DNA of 64,000 bases, from contig NZ_JOCF01000019.1 of NCBI RefSeq assembly GCF_000720635.1, positions 29,293-93,292 of the forward strand, in the 5' to 3' direction. Made by a program: the position numbers and the translations under genes. Of this stretch, positions 1-7,321 are shown piece by piece. The DNA comes from Streptomyces sp. NRRL WC-3742. Its GTDB lineage: Bacteria > Actinomycetota > Actinomycetes > Streptomycetales > Streptomycetaceae. Every line of letters begins with the position of its first letter. Position 1 is the first letter of the stretch. The notes beneath the pieces are model-generated. The model was given only the letters and a program-made list of their open reading frames with translations, searched no databases and was not told the DNA's origin.

Positions 1-878
1 CCTTCACCGACTCCCAGGTCACCCCCGGGCAGTGGCAGGACTGGTCCCGCGAGCCGGGCGTCACCTCCGCGCAGCCGCTCGGCATCACCACCACCAAGGC
101 TTCCGCCGGGCAGCGCACCGCCGCCCTCTCCGCCTTCGGCGTCCCGGACGGCTCCGGCCTCGCCCCGCAGGGCTCCCTGATCGCCCCCGGCCGGGCCGTA
201 CTGTCCAGGACCGCCGCCGAGAACCTCGGCCACCTCGCCCCCGGCGCGGAGTTCAGCCTCGCAGGCCACCGCCTCACCGTGGCCGCCGTCGACGGCGACG
301 CCGCGTACAGCCACACCCCGGTCGTCTGGACCAGCCTCGGCGACTGGCAGCGCCTCGCCCCCGGCGGCGAGGGCCACGCCACCGTCATCGCCCTCACCAC
401 CGGCAAGGGCGCCGACCTCGCCGGCGCCGACGCCCGGCACTCCACCGTCACCCACAGCCGCGAGGACTCGCTGGCCGCGATCGGCTCCTACACCTCCGAG
501 AACGGCTCGCTGCAGCTGATGCGCGGCTTCCTGTTCGCCATCTCGGCCCTGGTCATCGGCGCCTTCTTCACCGTCTGGACGATCCAACGCAGCGGCGACG
601 TCGCGGTGTTGAAGGCGCTCGGCGCCTCCACCCGCTACCTGCTGCGCGACGCCCTCGGCCAGGCCGTCCTGCTGCTGGTCCTCGGCACCCTGCTGGGCAC
701 GGCCATCGCCTCCGGCTTCGGCGCGCTGATCGGCTCCGCCGTCCCCTTCGTCCTGGACGCCCCGACCGTCCTGTTCCCGGCCCTCGTCATGATCGCCCTC
801 GGCGCGGTCGGCGCGGGCCTGTCCATCCGCCGGATCACCTCCGTCGACCCGCTGACCGCCCTGGGGAGCGCCCGTTGA
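1..878 (+). CDS. ABC transporter permease, FtsX-like (5' truncated by window edge)
   Basis: The reading frame is open from base 3, so the N-terminal part lies outside the window. The visible 291 residues hold a periplasmic MacB-like stretch and then three hydrophobic segments near the end: one around GFLFAISALVIGAFFTVWTI, one around GQAVLLLVLGTLLGTAIA, and one ending just before SIRRITSVDPLTAL. That C-terminal FtsX-type arrangement, ending in a short cytoplasmic 'DPLTAL' motif, is typical of MacB/LolC-type permeases. The ATPase gene follows 73 bp downstream on the same strand, so the two probably form one exporter operon. The substrate cannot be told from sequence. Family call is firm; any specific role (peptide, antibiotic or lipoprotein export) is open. 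Confidence 0.85.
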   Translation, partial: FTDSQVTPGQWQDWSREPGVTSAQPLGITTTKASAGQRTAALSAFGVPDGSGLAPQGSLIAPGRAVLSRTAAENLGHLAPGAEFSLAGHRLTVAAVDGDAAYSHTPVVWTSLGDWQRLAPGGEGHATVIALTTGKGADLAGADARHSTVTHSREDSLAAIGSYTSENGSLQLMRGFLFAISALVIGAFFTVWTIQRSGDVAVLKALGASTRYLLRDALGQAVLLLVLGTLLGTAIASGFGALIGSAVPFVLDAPTVLFPALVMIALGAVGAGLSIRRITSVDPLTALGSAR

Positions 879-879
879 A

Positions 880-951
880 CGAGCGAAGCGAAGTGACCAT
901 CGAAAGGTGCGCGTGGGCGAATGCCCCCGCCGAGCGAAGCGAGGCGGGGGC
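880..951. repeat. Small GAGCGAAGCGA repeat pair with GC hairpin between permease and ATPase genes
   Basis: The 73-bp spacer holds the string CGAGCGAAGCGA twice, at about 881 and 934. The second copy is the loop of a perfect hairpin with 9-bp arms (gcccccgcc / ggcgggggc). The hairpin ends against the ATPase start codon, so it also overlaps the ribosome-binding region. A reverse-complement relative of the same string occurs at the start of the M20 peptidase gene near 54567. This looks like a dispersed short element; function unknown. Confidence 0.6.
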
Positions 952-1635
952 ATGAGCCTCGAACTGGACCGCATCACCCTCACCTACCCGGACGGCGACG
1001 GGCGGCTCACCGCCCTCGACGAGGTCTCCCTCACCGTCCCCAAGGGCAGCATCACCGCCGTGATCGGCCCCTCCGGCTCCGGCAAGTCCAGCCTCCTGGC
1101 CGTCGCCGCCACGCTCATCACCCCGGACTCCGGCCGCGTCGTCGTGGACGGCACCGACACCACGGGCCTCGGCCGCGCCGAACTCACCGCCCTGCGCCGC
1201 AGCCGCATCGGCATCGTCTTCCAGCAGCCCAACCTGCTGCCCTCGCTCACCGCCGTCGAACAGCTCCAGGTCATGGCCCACCTCGACGGCCGCGCCCCCC
1301 GCTCCGCCCTCCCCCGGGCCCTCGAGCTCCTCGACGCCGTCGGCCTGCGCGACCAGGCCACCCGCCGCCCCCACCAGCTCTCCGGCGGCCAACGCCAACG
1401 CGTCAACATCGCCCGCGCCCTGATGAACGACCCCACGGTGCTCCTGGTCGACGAACCCACCAGCGCCCTCGACCACGAACGCGGCGCAGCCGTCCTCGAC
1501 CTGCTCGCCGACCTCACCCACCGCCGCGCCACCGCGACGGTCCTGGTGACCCACGACCGCACCCACCTGACCACCATCGACCAGGTCGCCGAGGTGAGGG
1601 ACGGCCGCCTGACCCTGCCCGCAGCGGCGGTCTAA
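952..1635 (+). CDS. ABC transporter ATP-binding protein
   Basis: A 227-residue MacB/LolD-type ATPase that would power the FtsX-like permease just upstream. Visible motifs in order are Walker A (GPSGSGKSS, about residue 39), Q-loop (FQQPN), ABC signature (LSGGQRQRV), Walker B with its glutamate (LLVDEPTSALD) and the H-loop (VTHD). All catalytic residues are present. I place the start at ATG 952 because a GAGGCGGGGG purine run lies just before it and homology begins at MSLELDRITL. The upstream in-frame ATG at 907 would add 15 unrelated residues encoded by a small repeat (see the element at 880-951). Confidence 0.93.
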   Translation: MSLELDRITLTYPDGDGRLTALDEVSLTVPKGSITAVIGPSGSGKSSLLAVAATLITPDSGRVVVDGTDTTGLGRAELTALRRSRIGIVFQQPNLLPSLTAVEQLQVMAHLDGRAPRSALPRALELLDAVGLRDQATRRPHQLSGGQRQRVNIARALMNDPTVLLVDEPTSALDHERGAAVLDLLADLTHRRATATVLVTHDRTHLTTIDQVAEVRDGRLTLPAAAV

Positions 1636-1828
1636 CGGAACCGGTCGGCAGCCAAATTGCGAGTCGCTGAACGACCTTCGCATTCTCCAGACCGACTTCG
1701 AAGCACGCCCCCATCACATCGGTGAGGATCTCCCCGTGGCGCCCATCAGGGACCGGTTCGACGGAGACCTCACCGCCGAGCACCTCCACGCGATGCTTCG
1801 GGAAGCGTTCGAAGAGGGCTTCGGCCAT
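1636..1828 (-). pseudogene. Remnant of Uma2-family (DUF820) endonuclease
   Basis: Read on the minus strand from ATG 1828, the first about 65 residues (MAEALFERFPKHRVEVLGG onward through LAIWLPTG) match the N-terminal half of Uma2-type PD-(D/E)XK proteins, which are abundant in streptomycetes: the 'hRvEvlgGev.v.P.Pdg.Hg.i' pattern is plain. Homology stops abruptly at about 1636, exactly at the ATPase stop codon. The frame then runs into the ATPase gene antisense, losing the catalytic core. There is no clear ribosome-binding site. I infer a deletion remnant. A possible longer N-terminus extends to 1906 across a 16-bp tandem duplication (1853-1884). Confidence 0.6.
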
Positions 1829-1852
1829 GTCGAGCACGTGGTTCCTCACGAG

Positions 1853-1884
1853 CGGATTCTCGTGCGATCGGATTCTCGTGCGAT
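1853..1884. repeat. 16-bp tandem duplication beside the Uma2 remnant
   Basis: The unit cggattctcgtgcgat occurs twice back to back (1853-1868 and 1869-1884) with no mismatch. It lies just upstream of the nuclease remnant and is probably a slippage or decay scar. Confidence 0.85.
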
Positions 1885-1915
1885 CCGCAGGCCGAAACTC
1901 CCACATGCCCAGGCA

Positions 1916-1938
1916 AAAGCCACCCGAACGGGTGGTTT
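1916..1938 (-). terminator. Intrinsic terminator of the gntR gene
   Basis: The hairpin ccacccg-aa-cgggtgg (1920-1935) lies right after the gntR stop codon (minus strand). It is flanked by A residues at 1915-1918, which become a U-run in the minus-strand transcript. This is a textbook intrinsic terminator. Confidence 0.8.
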
Positions 1939-1942
1939 GGCC

Positions 1943-2650
1943 CTACCGGGCCCGGAGGCGGAGGGCGGGCTGGGGCTGCTCGGGCTCGCCCTCGCCGGCC
2001 CAGAGGGACCGTACGTGGCTGAGGTGGCGGGTCATGCACGCCTCGGCGGCCTCCGCGTCGCCGGCGATCATCAGGTCGAGGAGTTCCAGGTGCTCCTCCG
2101 CCGAGGAGACCAGCTGGCCCTGCTCGTCGAGGCGGGTCAGGCCGTAGAGGCGGGAGCGCTTGCGCAGGTCGCCGACGACCTCGACCAGGCGCGCGTTGCC
2201 GGCCAGGCCCAGCAGGTCGAGGTGGAACTGCCGGTCCGCCTCCAGGTAGCCGATGAGGTCGTGCTTGCGCGCGGCGGCGACGATCGCCTCGGCCTGCGGC
2301 CGCAGGCGCTCCAGCTGCTCGCGCGTCGCCGTGCGGGTCACCCGGCCCACGGTCGGGACCTCGATGAGGGCACGGATCTCGGTGAAGTCGTCGAGGTCGC
2401 GCTCGGTGAGTTCGGTGACCCGGAAGCCCTTGTTGCGGACGGCCTCGACGAGGCCCTCGCGGGCCAGGTCGAGCATGGCCTCGCGCACCGGGGTGGCGGA
2501 GACGCCGAAGTCGGCGGCGAGGGCGGGCGCGGAGTAGACGACGCCGGGGCGCAGCTCGCCGGAGATGAGGGCCGCCCGGAGTGCGTGGGCGACCTGGTCG
2601 CGGAGCCGCTCCTGGACGGAGATCAGGGTGCGGGGTTTGAGGTCGGCCAT
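1943..2650 (-). CDS. GntR-family regulator, FadR/FCD type
   Basis: A 235-residue DNA-binding repressor. An N-terminal winged helix-turn-helix spans about residues 12-75 (LRAALISGELRPG, then the recognition part FGVSATPVREAMLDLAREGLV). An all-helical FCD effector domain covers about residues 85-220, with the metal/ligand-binding arginine, aspartate and histidine positions typical of the class (ADRQFHLDLL, EEHLELLDLM, RHLSHV). It is the last gene of the hydroxyproline cluster and has its own promoter region upstream, containing a motif shared with two other cluster promoters. I infer that it is the local repressor and responds to a hydroxyproline or pyrroline-carboxylate ligand. Start ATG 2650 follows a GGAGGAACACC leader. 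Confidence 0.88.
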   Translation of the reverse strand: MADLKPRTLISVQERLRDQVAHALRAALISGELRPGVVYSAPALAADFGVSATPVREAMLDLAREGLVEAVRNKGFRVTELTERDLDDFTEIRALIEVPTVGRVTRTATREQLERLRPQAEAIVAAARKHDLIGYLEADRQFHLDLLGLAGNARLVEVVGDLRKRSRLYGLTRLDEQGQLVSSAEEHLELLDLMIAGDAEAAEACMTRHLSHVRSLWAGEGEPEQPQPALRLRAR

Positions 2651-2683
2651 GGTGTTCCTCCGGGTGGGTGCAGGACACCAGTG

Positions 2684-2694
2684 TACAATGTCAC
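2684..2694 (-). promoter_or_regulatory. Candidate GntR operator, site 1 (gntR promoter)
   Basis: TACAATGTCAC on the plus strand. The same TAnnATGTCAC core occurs before the DapA-like gene (8251-8261) and before the FAD oxidoreductase gene (11300-11310). A separate dyad, ttgc-gtat-gcaa, lies at 2701-2712. The motif overlaps a plausible minus-strand -10 (TACACT), which would fit autorepression. Assignment is by pattern only. Confidence 0.45.
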
Positions 2695-2839
2695 GTTACG
2701 TTGCGTATGCAACCGTCCACGCCTCCGACCCCTGCGCGAGACATCGTCCCAGCGCAGGACCGGCCTGACAACGGCCAGCCGCACACGACCTGCAACCACC
2801 CGCCGGAGAGACACAGTTGGGGCCGCTCCCACGCCGACC

Positions 2840-3778
2840 TCACCCCGACGACCGCCGGTACACCTCCGCCGCCACCGCCAGGTCCTCCCAGGCCATGCCG
2901 ACGCTCTTGAAGAAGCGCGGCCGCCCCCTCAGCACCAGCGCGTCGCCGCGCACCAGCTCGGCCAGGTTCCACACCTGCCGCCCGGCGACGCCCGCCATGA
3001 TCAGGTCCCCGGCCTCCCGCGCTGCCACCGCCCGTGCCTCCACGTACAGTTCGGCCCGCCGCACCAGCGTCTCGTCCACCTCCCGCGCGTCCACCTCGTG
3101 CGAGCCGACCGCCGCGACCGCCGCGTGGTCGGGCACGGCGGCGCCGTCGAACAGCGGGGTGCGCGCGGTGGTGCAGCACACGACCAGATCGGCTTCGGAG
3201 ACGGCCTCCGCCGTGCCCACCGAGGCGGCGAGCCCCAGCCGCCGCCCGTACGCCGCCAGCATCTCCGCCCGTTCGGCGTTGCGCGCCACCACGGTGAGCC
3301 GGGTGAGCGGCCGCAGGGCGAGCAGCGCGTCCAGGTGCCCGTACGCCTGCGGCCCGGCGCCGAACAGCACCAGGTGCGAAGCCTGCGGCTCGGCGAGGCG
3401 GGACAGCGCGGCGGCGGTGACGGCGGGGGTGCGCAGCGCGGTGAGCGCCGCGCCGTCGAGCAGGGCGAGGGGTTGCAGCGTGGGCCCGTCGAGCAGCAGG
3501 TAGCTGCCGGTGATCCGGGGCAGCCCGAGCTCCGGGTTCGCGGGCGCCACACCCGCGATCTTCACCCCGGCGTACGGTCCGGCGGCCGCCGGCATCAGCA
3601 GCAGTTCCCCGGCGGGCACCGGTACGGCCGACCGGGCGGGTGCCTGCTCGGGGTCGAACCCCTCCTGCAGCACCCGCTCGATCGCCCGCACCGCGTCGAC
3701 GGGCCCGACCCCGCCGACTCCCGGTACGGCGTACTGGAGCGGCACAACCGCCGTACCGGGCCGTATGGTCGAGCTCAC
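2840..3778 (-). CDS. Ornithine cyclodeaminase/mu-crystallin family; probable pyrroline-2-carboxylate reductase
   Basis: This 312-residue protein belongs to the OCD/mu-crystallin family. The N-terminal half carries the substrate lysine region (GPYAGVKIAGVAP) and the segment GSYLLLDGPTLQPLALLDG. The NAD(P)-binding Rossmann part begins LVLFGAGPQAYGHLDALLAL. In hydroxyproline and proline catabolic clusters, members of this family reduce 1-pyrroline-2-carboxylate to L-proline (LhpI-type), which fits the neighbouring proline-racemase-family gene. Its GTG start overlaps that gene's stop codon (GTGA), so the two are translationally coupled. True ornithine cyclodeaminase or alanine dehydrogenase activity cannot be excluded from sequence. 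Confidence 0.82.
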   Translation of the reverse strand: MSSTIRPGTAVVPLQYAVPGVGGVGPVDAVRAIERVLQEGFDPEQAPARSAVPVPAGELLLMPAAAGPYAGVKIAGVAPANPELGLPRITGSYLLLDGPTLQPLALLDGAALTALRTPAVTAAALSRLAEPQASHLVLFGAGPQAYGHLDALLALRPLTRLTVVARNAERAEMLAAYGRRLGLAASVGTAEAVSEADLVVCCTTARTPLFDGAAVPDHAAVAAVGSHEVDAREVDETLVRRAELYVEARAVAAREAGDLIMAGVAGRQVWNLAELVRGDALVLRGRPRFFKSVGMAWEDLAVAAEVYRRSSG

Positions 3779-4833
3779 AGGAGGAACCCCGTTCCCAGGT
3801 CGTCGCCGTCCTCGAGCTGGAAGAGGTGCTCGCCGGTGCGGTGCGCCGTGCCGGTGACCTCGGTGACGACGCCCTCGCCCAGCGGGTCGCCCCCGGCGAG
3901 GACGCGCCCGCCGAAGACCGTCCCGATGATCGACTCGTGCCGCAGCTCCTCGCCCGGTGCGAGCCGCCCCTCGGCGGCGAGGATCGCGAGCCGGGCGGAG
4001 GTGCCGGAGCCGCAGGGCGAGCGGTCGATCTGCCCGTCCGCGAAGACGGTGACGTTGCGCTGGCTCAACACCCCGCCGTCGACACCGAGTTCGTCGTACA
4101 GGATCACCCCGTACACCCCCGACAGCCGGGGGTCGTCCGGGTGCGAGACCGCCGCCGACCCGGCCAGCAGGTCCCTGATCTCCCGCCCGGCGGCGGTGAG
4201 TTCGGGCAGCTGCCCGGCCTCGACCGCCAGCCCGAGCGAGGCGGCCGGCACCGAGGCGTAGCAGGCGCCGGAGTGCGCCACCGCCACCTCGACCGGCCCC
4301 CGGGAGGTCTCCAGCGCCAGCTTCAACTCGGCCACCCGGGTGGGCACGTTGCGGAAGGTCACCCCCGTGGTGCGACCTTCCGCCCGATGCACCAGCGCGG
4401 TGACCCGACCCGAGGGCACGTCGATGCGCACCCGCGCCACCCCGTTGTCGGGGGCGGCGACGAGCCCGGAGTCGACGGCCCAGGCGCCGAGCGCGATGGT
4501 GCCGTGCCCGCAGGCCGTCGAGTAGCCGTCCTTGTGCCAGAACAGCACGCCGAGGTGCGCCTCCGCGTCGTCCGCCGGCACGACGAACCCGCCGTACATC
4601 CCGGCGTGCCCGCGCGGCTCGCGGCTGAGCAGCTGCCGCACCTCGTCCAGGGCGGAAGCCCGGGGCGCCGTCGCGCTGCCGCCCGCCCCGATCGCGATGG
4701 CCCGACGCTCGGCGACGCTGTCGCCGGGCACGGGCGGCAGCCCGTCGAGGACGATCCGGAACGGCTCCCCGGCGCTGTGGTAGTCGACGGTACGCACCCT
4801 TGTCGCAGGCTCCCGCACCACAGGCTCCCCCAT
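3775..4833 (-). CDS. Proline racemase family protein (paralogue 1)
   Basis: The 352-residue protein has the two-lobed proline racemase fold and both catalytic cysteines in context: the first in STACGHGTIALG, the second in DRSPCGSGTSAR. Proline racemases and 4-hydroxyproline epimerases use this Cys pair. The usual trans-3-hydroxyproline dehydratases have Ser/Thr in place of the first Cys. By residues this one therefore looks epimerase-like, although its pairing with an OCD-family reductase suggests a dehydratase feeding pyrroline-2-carboxylate. It is clearly diverged from paralogue 2 at 6236-7240. Start ATG 4833 shares one base with the aldehyde dehydrogenase stop (TGATG). The start codon sits inside a triplicated 15-bp repeat. 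Confidence 0.85.
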   Translation of the reverse strand: MGEPVVREPATRVRTVDYHSAGEPFRIVLDGLPPVPGDSVAERRAIAIGAGGSATAPRASALDEVRQLLSREPRGHAGMYGGFVVPADDAEAHLGVLFWHKDGYSTACGHGTIALGAWAVDSGLVAAPDNGVARVRIDVPSGRVTALVHRAEGRTTGVTFRNVPTRVAELKLALETSRGPVEVAVAHSGACYASVPAASLGLAVEAGQLPELTAAGREIRDLLAGSAAVSHPDDPRLSGVYGVILYDELGVDGGVLSQRNVTVFADGQIDRSPCGSGTSARLAILAAEGRLAPGEELRHESIIGTVFGGRVLAGGDPLGEGVVTEVTGTAHRTGEHLFQLEDGDDLGTGFLL

Positions 4834-4850
4834 CACAGGCTCCCGCCCGG
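4806..4850. repeat. Triplicated 15-bp repeat at a gene junction
   Basis: Three consecutive units begin caggctcccgcacca, caggctcccccatca and caggctcccgcccgg. The middle unit's difference creates the 'cat' that is the minus-strand ATG of the proline-racemase gene, while its 'tca' is the stop of the aldehyde dehydrogenase gene. The repeat therefore lies across the stop/start junction. Confidence 0.85.
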
Positions 4851-6197
4851 CAGGACGCTGACCGTCCGGCCGACGGTGTAGAAGTCCAGTGCGGCCCGGC
4901 CCTGTTCGCGCTCGCCGTGGCTCGCGCCCTTGGTGCCGCCGAAGGGCAGGTGGAAGTCGACGCCGCTGGAGGGGGCGTTGACCCGGATCATGCCCGCGTC
5001 CAGCCGGTCGGCGGCGGCGAGCGCCACGTCCAGGCTGCGGGTGTGCACGGAGGTGGCGAGGCTGTGCGGGGTGTCGTTGGCGAGTTCGATGGCTGCGTCC
5101 AGGTCGGCCACCGCGTGCAGCACGGCGACCGGGCCGAAGAACTCCTCGCGCGCCAGCGGGTGTTCGGCCGGAACGTCCGCCAGCAGCGTCGGTTCGACGT
5201 ACCAGCCGGCCCGCTCGGGCACGCCGCCGCCGACGAGCAGGGTGGCCCCGGCCTCGACGGCCGAGCCGACGGCGTCCACCAACCGATCCCGCGCGGCGGC
5301 CCCGATGACGGGCCCGCACACCGCGTCGTCCACGGACGCCAGCGCCTTGACCAGCGCCTCGCGCAGCGGCCCGTGCGCGGCGCCGACCGCGATCACCCGG
5401 CTGGTGGCGGTGCACTTCTGCCCGGCGTACCCGGCGACGGCGGCCGCGATGTGCTCGGCGGCCAGCGCGATGTCGGCGTCGGGCAGCACCAACGCGGCGT
5501 TCAGCCCGCCGAGTTCGGCCTGCACGGGCACCCCGCGCTCGGTGGCGGCGCGCACCACGGCCCGCCCGACCCCGGTGGAGCCGGTGAACGAGACCACGTC
5601 CGCCGTCCCGACCAGCGCCGAGCCCTCCTCGGCCCCGCCCGGCACCACCGTGAACACGTCCTCGGGGAGCCCGGCCGAGGAGGCCAGCTCCGCCAGCCGC
5701 AGCGCGCAGGCGGTCGCCTCCGGCGCCGGCTTGAGCACCACCGTGTTCCCGGTCGCCAGGGCCGGCGCCGCCTTCCAACTGGGGATCGCCAGCGGGAAGT
5801 TCCACGGGGCGATCAGCCCGGCCACCCCGTGCGGGCGCCGCCGGGTGAGCAGCAGTCCCGGCCCGCCGGCGGTCTCGTGCACCTCCCCGGCGGCCGCGTA
5901 CGGCGCCTGCGCGTAGTAGCGCCAGATCGCCGAGGTCCGGGCGACCTCGCCGCGCGCCTCGGCGAGCGGCTTGCCGACCTCGCGCACGATCAGCGCGGCG
6001 AGTTCCCCGGCGTGGGCGTCGATCGCATCGGCGATCCGCCCGAGCGCCGCCGAGCGGGCGCCCGCTCCGGCCGCGACCCAGCCGCGCTGAGCGGCCCTGG
6101 CCCGCAGCACGGCGGAGCGCACGGCCTCGGCGCCCGGTTCCTCGACGGCGAGGACGACGTCGGCCGGGTCGGCGGGGTTGGAGGAGGTGATGGTCAT
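4833..6197 (-). CDS. Aldehyde dehydrogenase; probable 2-oxoglutarate semialdehyde dehydrogenase
   Basis: This 454-residue NAD(P)-dependent aldehyde dehydrogenase has the substrate/cofactor segment APWNFPLAIPSWKAAPALATGN, the general-base glutamate in QAELGGLNAALV and the catalytic cysteine in YAGQKCTATSR. In hydroxyproline degradation the last step oxidises 2-oxoglutarate semialdehyde to 2-oxoglutarate, and an ALDH in this exact gene context normally does it. It lies 38 bp after the epimerase gene and overlaps the next gene by one base, so it is part of one operon. Start ATG 6197 follows GAAGGG at about 10 bases. Substrate is inferred from context, since this family is broad. Confidence 0.88.
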   Translation of the reverse strand: MTITSSNPADPADVVLAVEEPGAEAVRSAVLRARAAQRGWVAAGAGARSAALGRIADAIDAHAGELAALIVREVGKPLAEARGEVARTSAIWRYYAQAPYAAAGEVHETAGGPGLLLTRRRPHGVAGLIAPWNFPLAIPSWKAAPALATGNTVVLKPAPEATACALRLAELASSAGLPEDVFTVVPGGAEEGSALVGTADVVSFTGSTGVGRAVVRAATERGVPVQAELGGLNAALVLPDADIALAAEHIAAAVAGYAGQKCTATSRVIAVGAAHGPLREALVKALASVDDAVCGPVIGAAARDRLVDAVGSAVEAGATLLVGGGVPERAGWYVEPTLLADVPAEHPLAREEFFGPVAVLHAVADLDAAIELANDTPHSLATSVHTRSLDVALAAADRLDAGMIRVNAPSSGVDFHLPFGGTKGASHGEREQGRAALDFYTVGRTVSVLPGGSL

Positions 6198-6235
6198 GAC
6201 TACCAGCCCTTCGGCAGGGTTGCGGAGCAGGGGGT

Positions 6236-7240
6236 TCAGAGCAGGAAGCCTGCCGGGAACGGGTCGGTCGGGTCGAGGAGGTACTGGGCCGTCCCCGTGA
6301 CCCAGGCGCGCCCGGTGACGGTGGGCACGACGGCGGGCCGGCCGGCCACCGTGGTCTCCTCGACGAGCCGCCCGGTGAAGGTCGTCCCGATGAAGGAGTC
6401 GTTGCGGAAGTCCCGTCCCAGCGGCAGTTCGCCGCGCGCGTGCAGCTGCGCCATCCGCGCCGAGGTGCCGGTGCCGCAGGGCGAGCGGTCGAACCAGCCG
6501 GGGTGGATGGCCATCGCGTGCCGGGAGTGCTCGGCGGTGGAGCCGGGCGCGGCGAGGTAGACGTGGTGGCAGCTGTGGATGGACGGGTTCTCGGGGTGGA
6601 CGGGCCGGTCGGGGCCCTCGTTGATCGCGTCCATCAGGGCGAGGCCCGCGGCCAGGATCTCCTGCTTGCGCTCGCGCTCGAAGGGCAGCCCGAACTCGGC
6701 GAGCGGCAGGATCGCGTAGAAGTTGCCGCCGTACGCGAGGTCGTAGGTCACCGTGCCGTACCCCGGAACCTCGATCTTGCGGTCCAGGCCGACGGCGTAG
6801 GAGGCCACGTTGCGGATGGTGACGGCCTTGGCCGCGCCGTCCTCGACGCGCACCTCGGCGACGACCAGCCCGGCGGGCGTGTCCAGGCGCACGGTGGTGA
6901 CGGGTTCGACGACGGGCACCATCCCGGTCTCGACCAGCACGGTGGCCACCCCGATGGTCCCGTGCCCGCACATCGGCAGCAGCCCGGAGACCTCGATGAA
7001 CAGCACGCCGTAGTCGGCGTCCGGCCGGGTGGGCGGCTGCAGGATCGCCCCGCTCATCGAGGCGTGGCCGCGCGGCTCGTACATCAGCAGCGTGCGGTAG
7101 TGGTCCAGGTTCTCCTGGAAGTGCACCCGGCGCTCGGCCATGGTCGCACCGGGGATGACGCCGAACCCGCCGGTGATGACCCGGGTCGGCATGCCCTCGG
7201 TGTGCGAGTCGACGGCGTGGAACACATGACGGCTGCGCAT
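6236..7240 (-). CDS. 4-Hydroxyproline 2-epimerase (proline racemase family, paralogue 2)
   Basis: A 334-residue protein that interconverts trans-4-hydroxy-L-proline and cis-4-hydroxy-D-proline, the entry step of the pathway. Both catalytic cysteines are present: LLPMCGHGTIGVA in the first lobe and DRSPCGTGTSARM in the second. The N-terminal stretch VFHAVDSHTEGMPTRVITGG is the standard opening of bacterial hydroxyproline epimerases. I chose ATG 7240 because GGAG lies at the proper distance; the TTG at 7249 lies too close to it. The gene sits between the DapA-like deaminase and the aldehyde dehydrogenase, as in other hydroxyproline clusters. A proline racemase role is the alternative, less likely here. 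Confidence 0.88.
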   Translation of the reverse strand: MRSRHVFHAVDSHTEGMPTRVITGGFGVIPGATMAERRVHFQENLDHYRTLLMYEPRGHASMSGAILQPPTRPDADYGVLFIEVSGLLPMCGHGTIGVATVLVETGMVPVVEPVTTVRLDTPAGLVVAEVRVEDGAAKAVTIRNVASYAVGLDRKIEVPGYGTVTYDLAYGGNFYAILPLAEFGLPFERERKQEILAAGLALMDAINEGPDRPVHPENPSIHSCHHVYLAAPGSTAEHSRHAMAIHPGWFDRSPCGTGTSARMAQLHARGELPLGRDFRNDSFIGTTFTGRLVEETTVAGRPAVVPTVTGRAWVTGTAQYLLDPTDPFPAGFLL

Positions 7241-7321
7241 GAGGCACAACTCCAGTGGGCGATGAGAACGTTGGGGGTCCGAACCGGCTGCCCCCGCAGC
7301 CGGTCGGGGTGGTTCGGACGA

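Noticed and set aside
1736..4261. Long plus-strand open frame over the GntR, reductase and racemase genes
   Set aside because: It is antisense to three well-supported genes, has no domain, and its composition (Val/Gly/Leu/Asp-rich) is the usual shadow of high-GC coding DNA.
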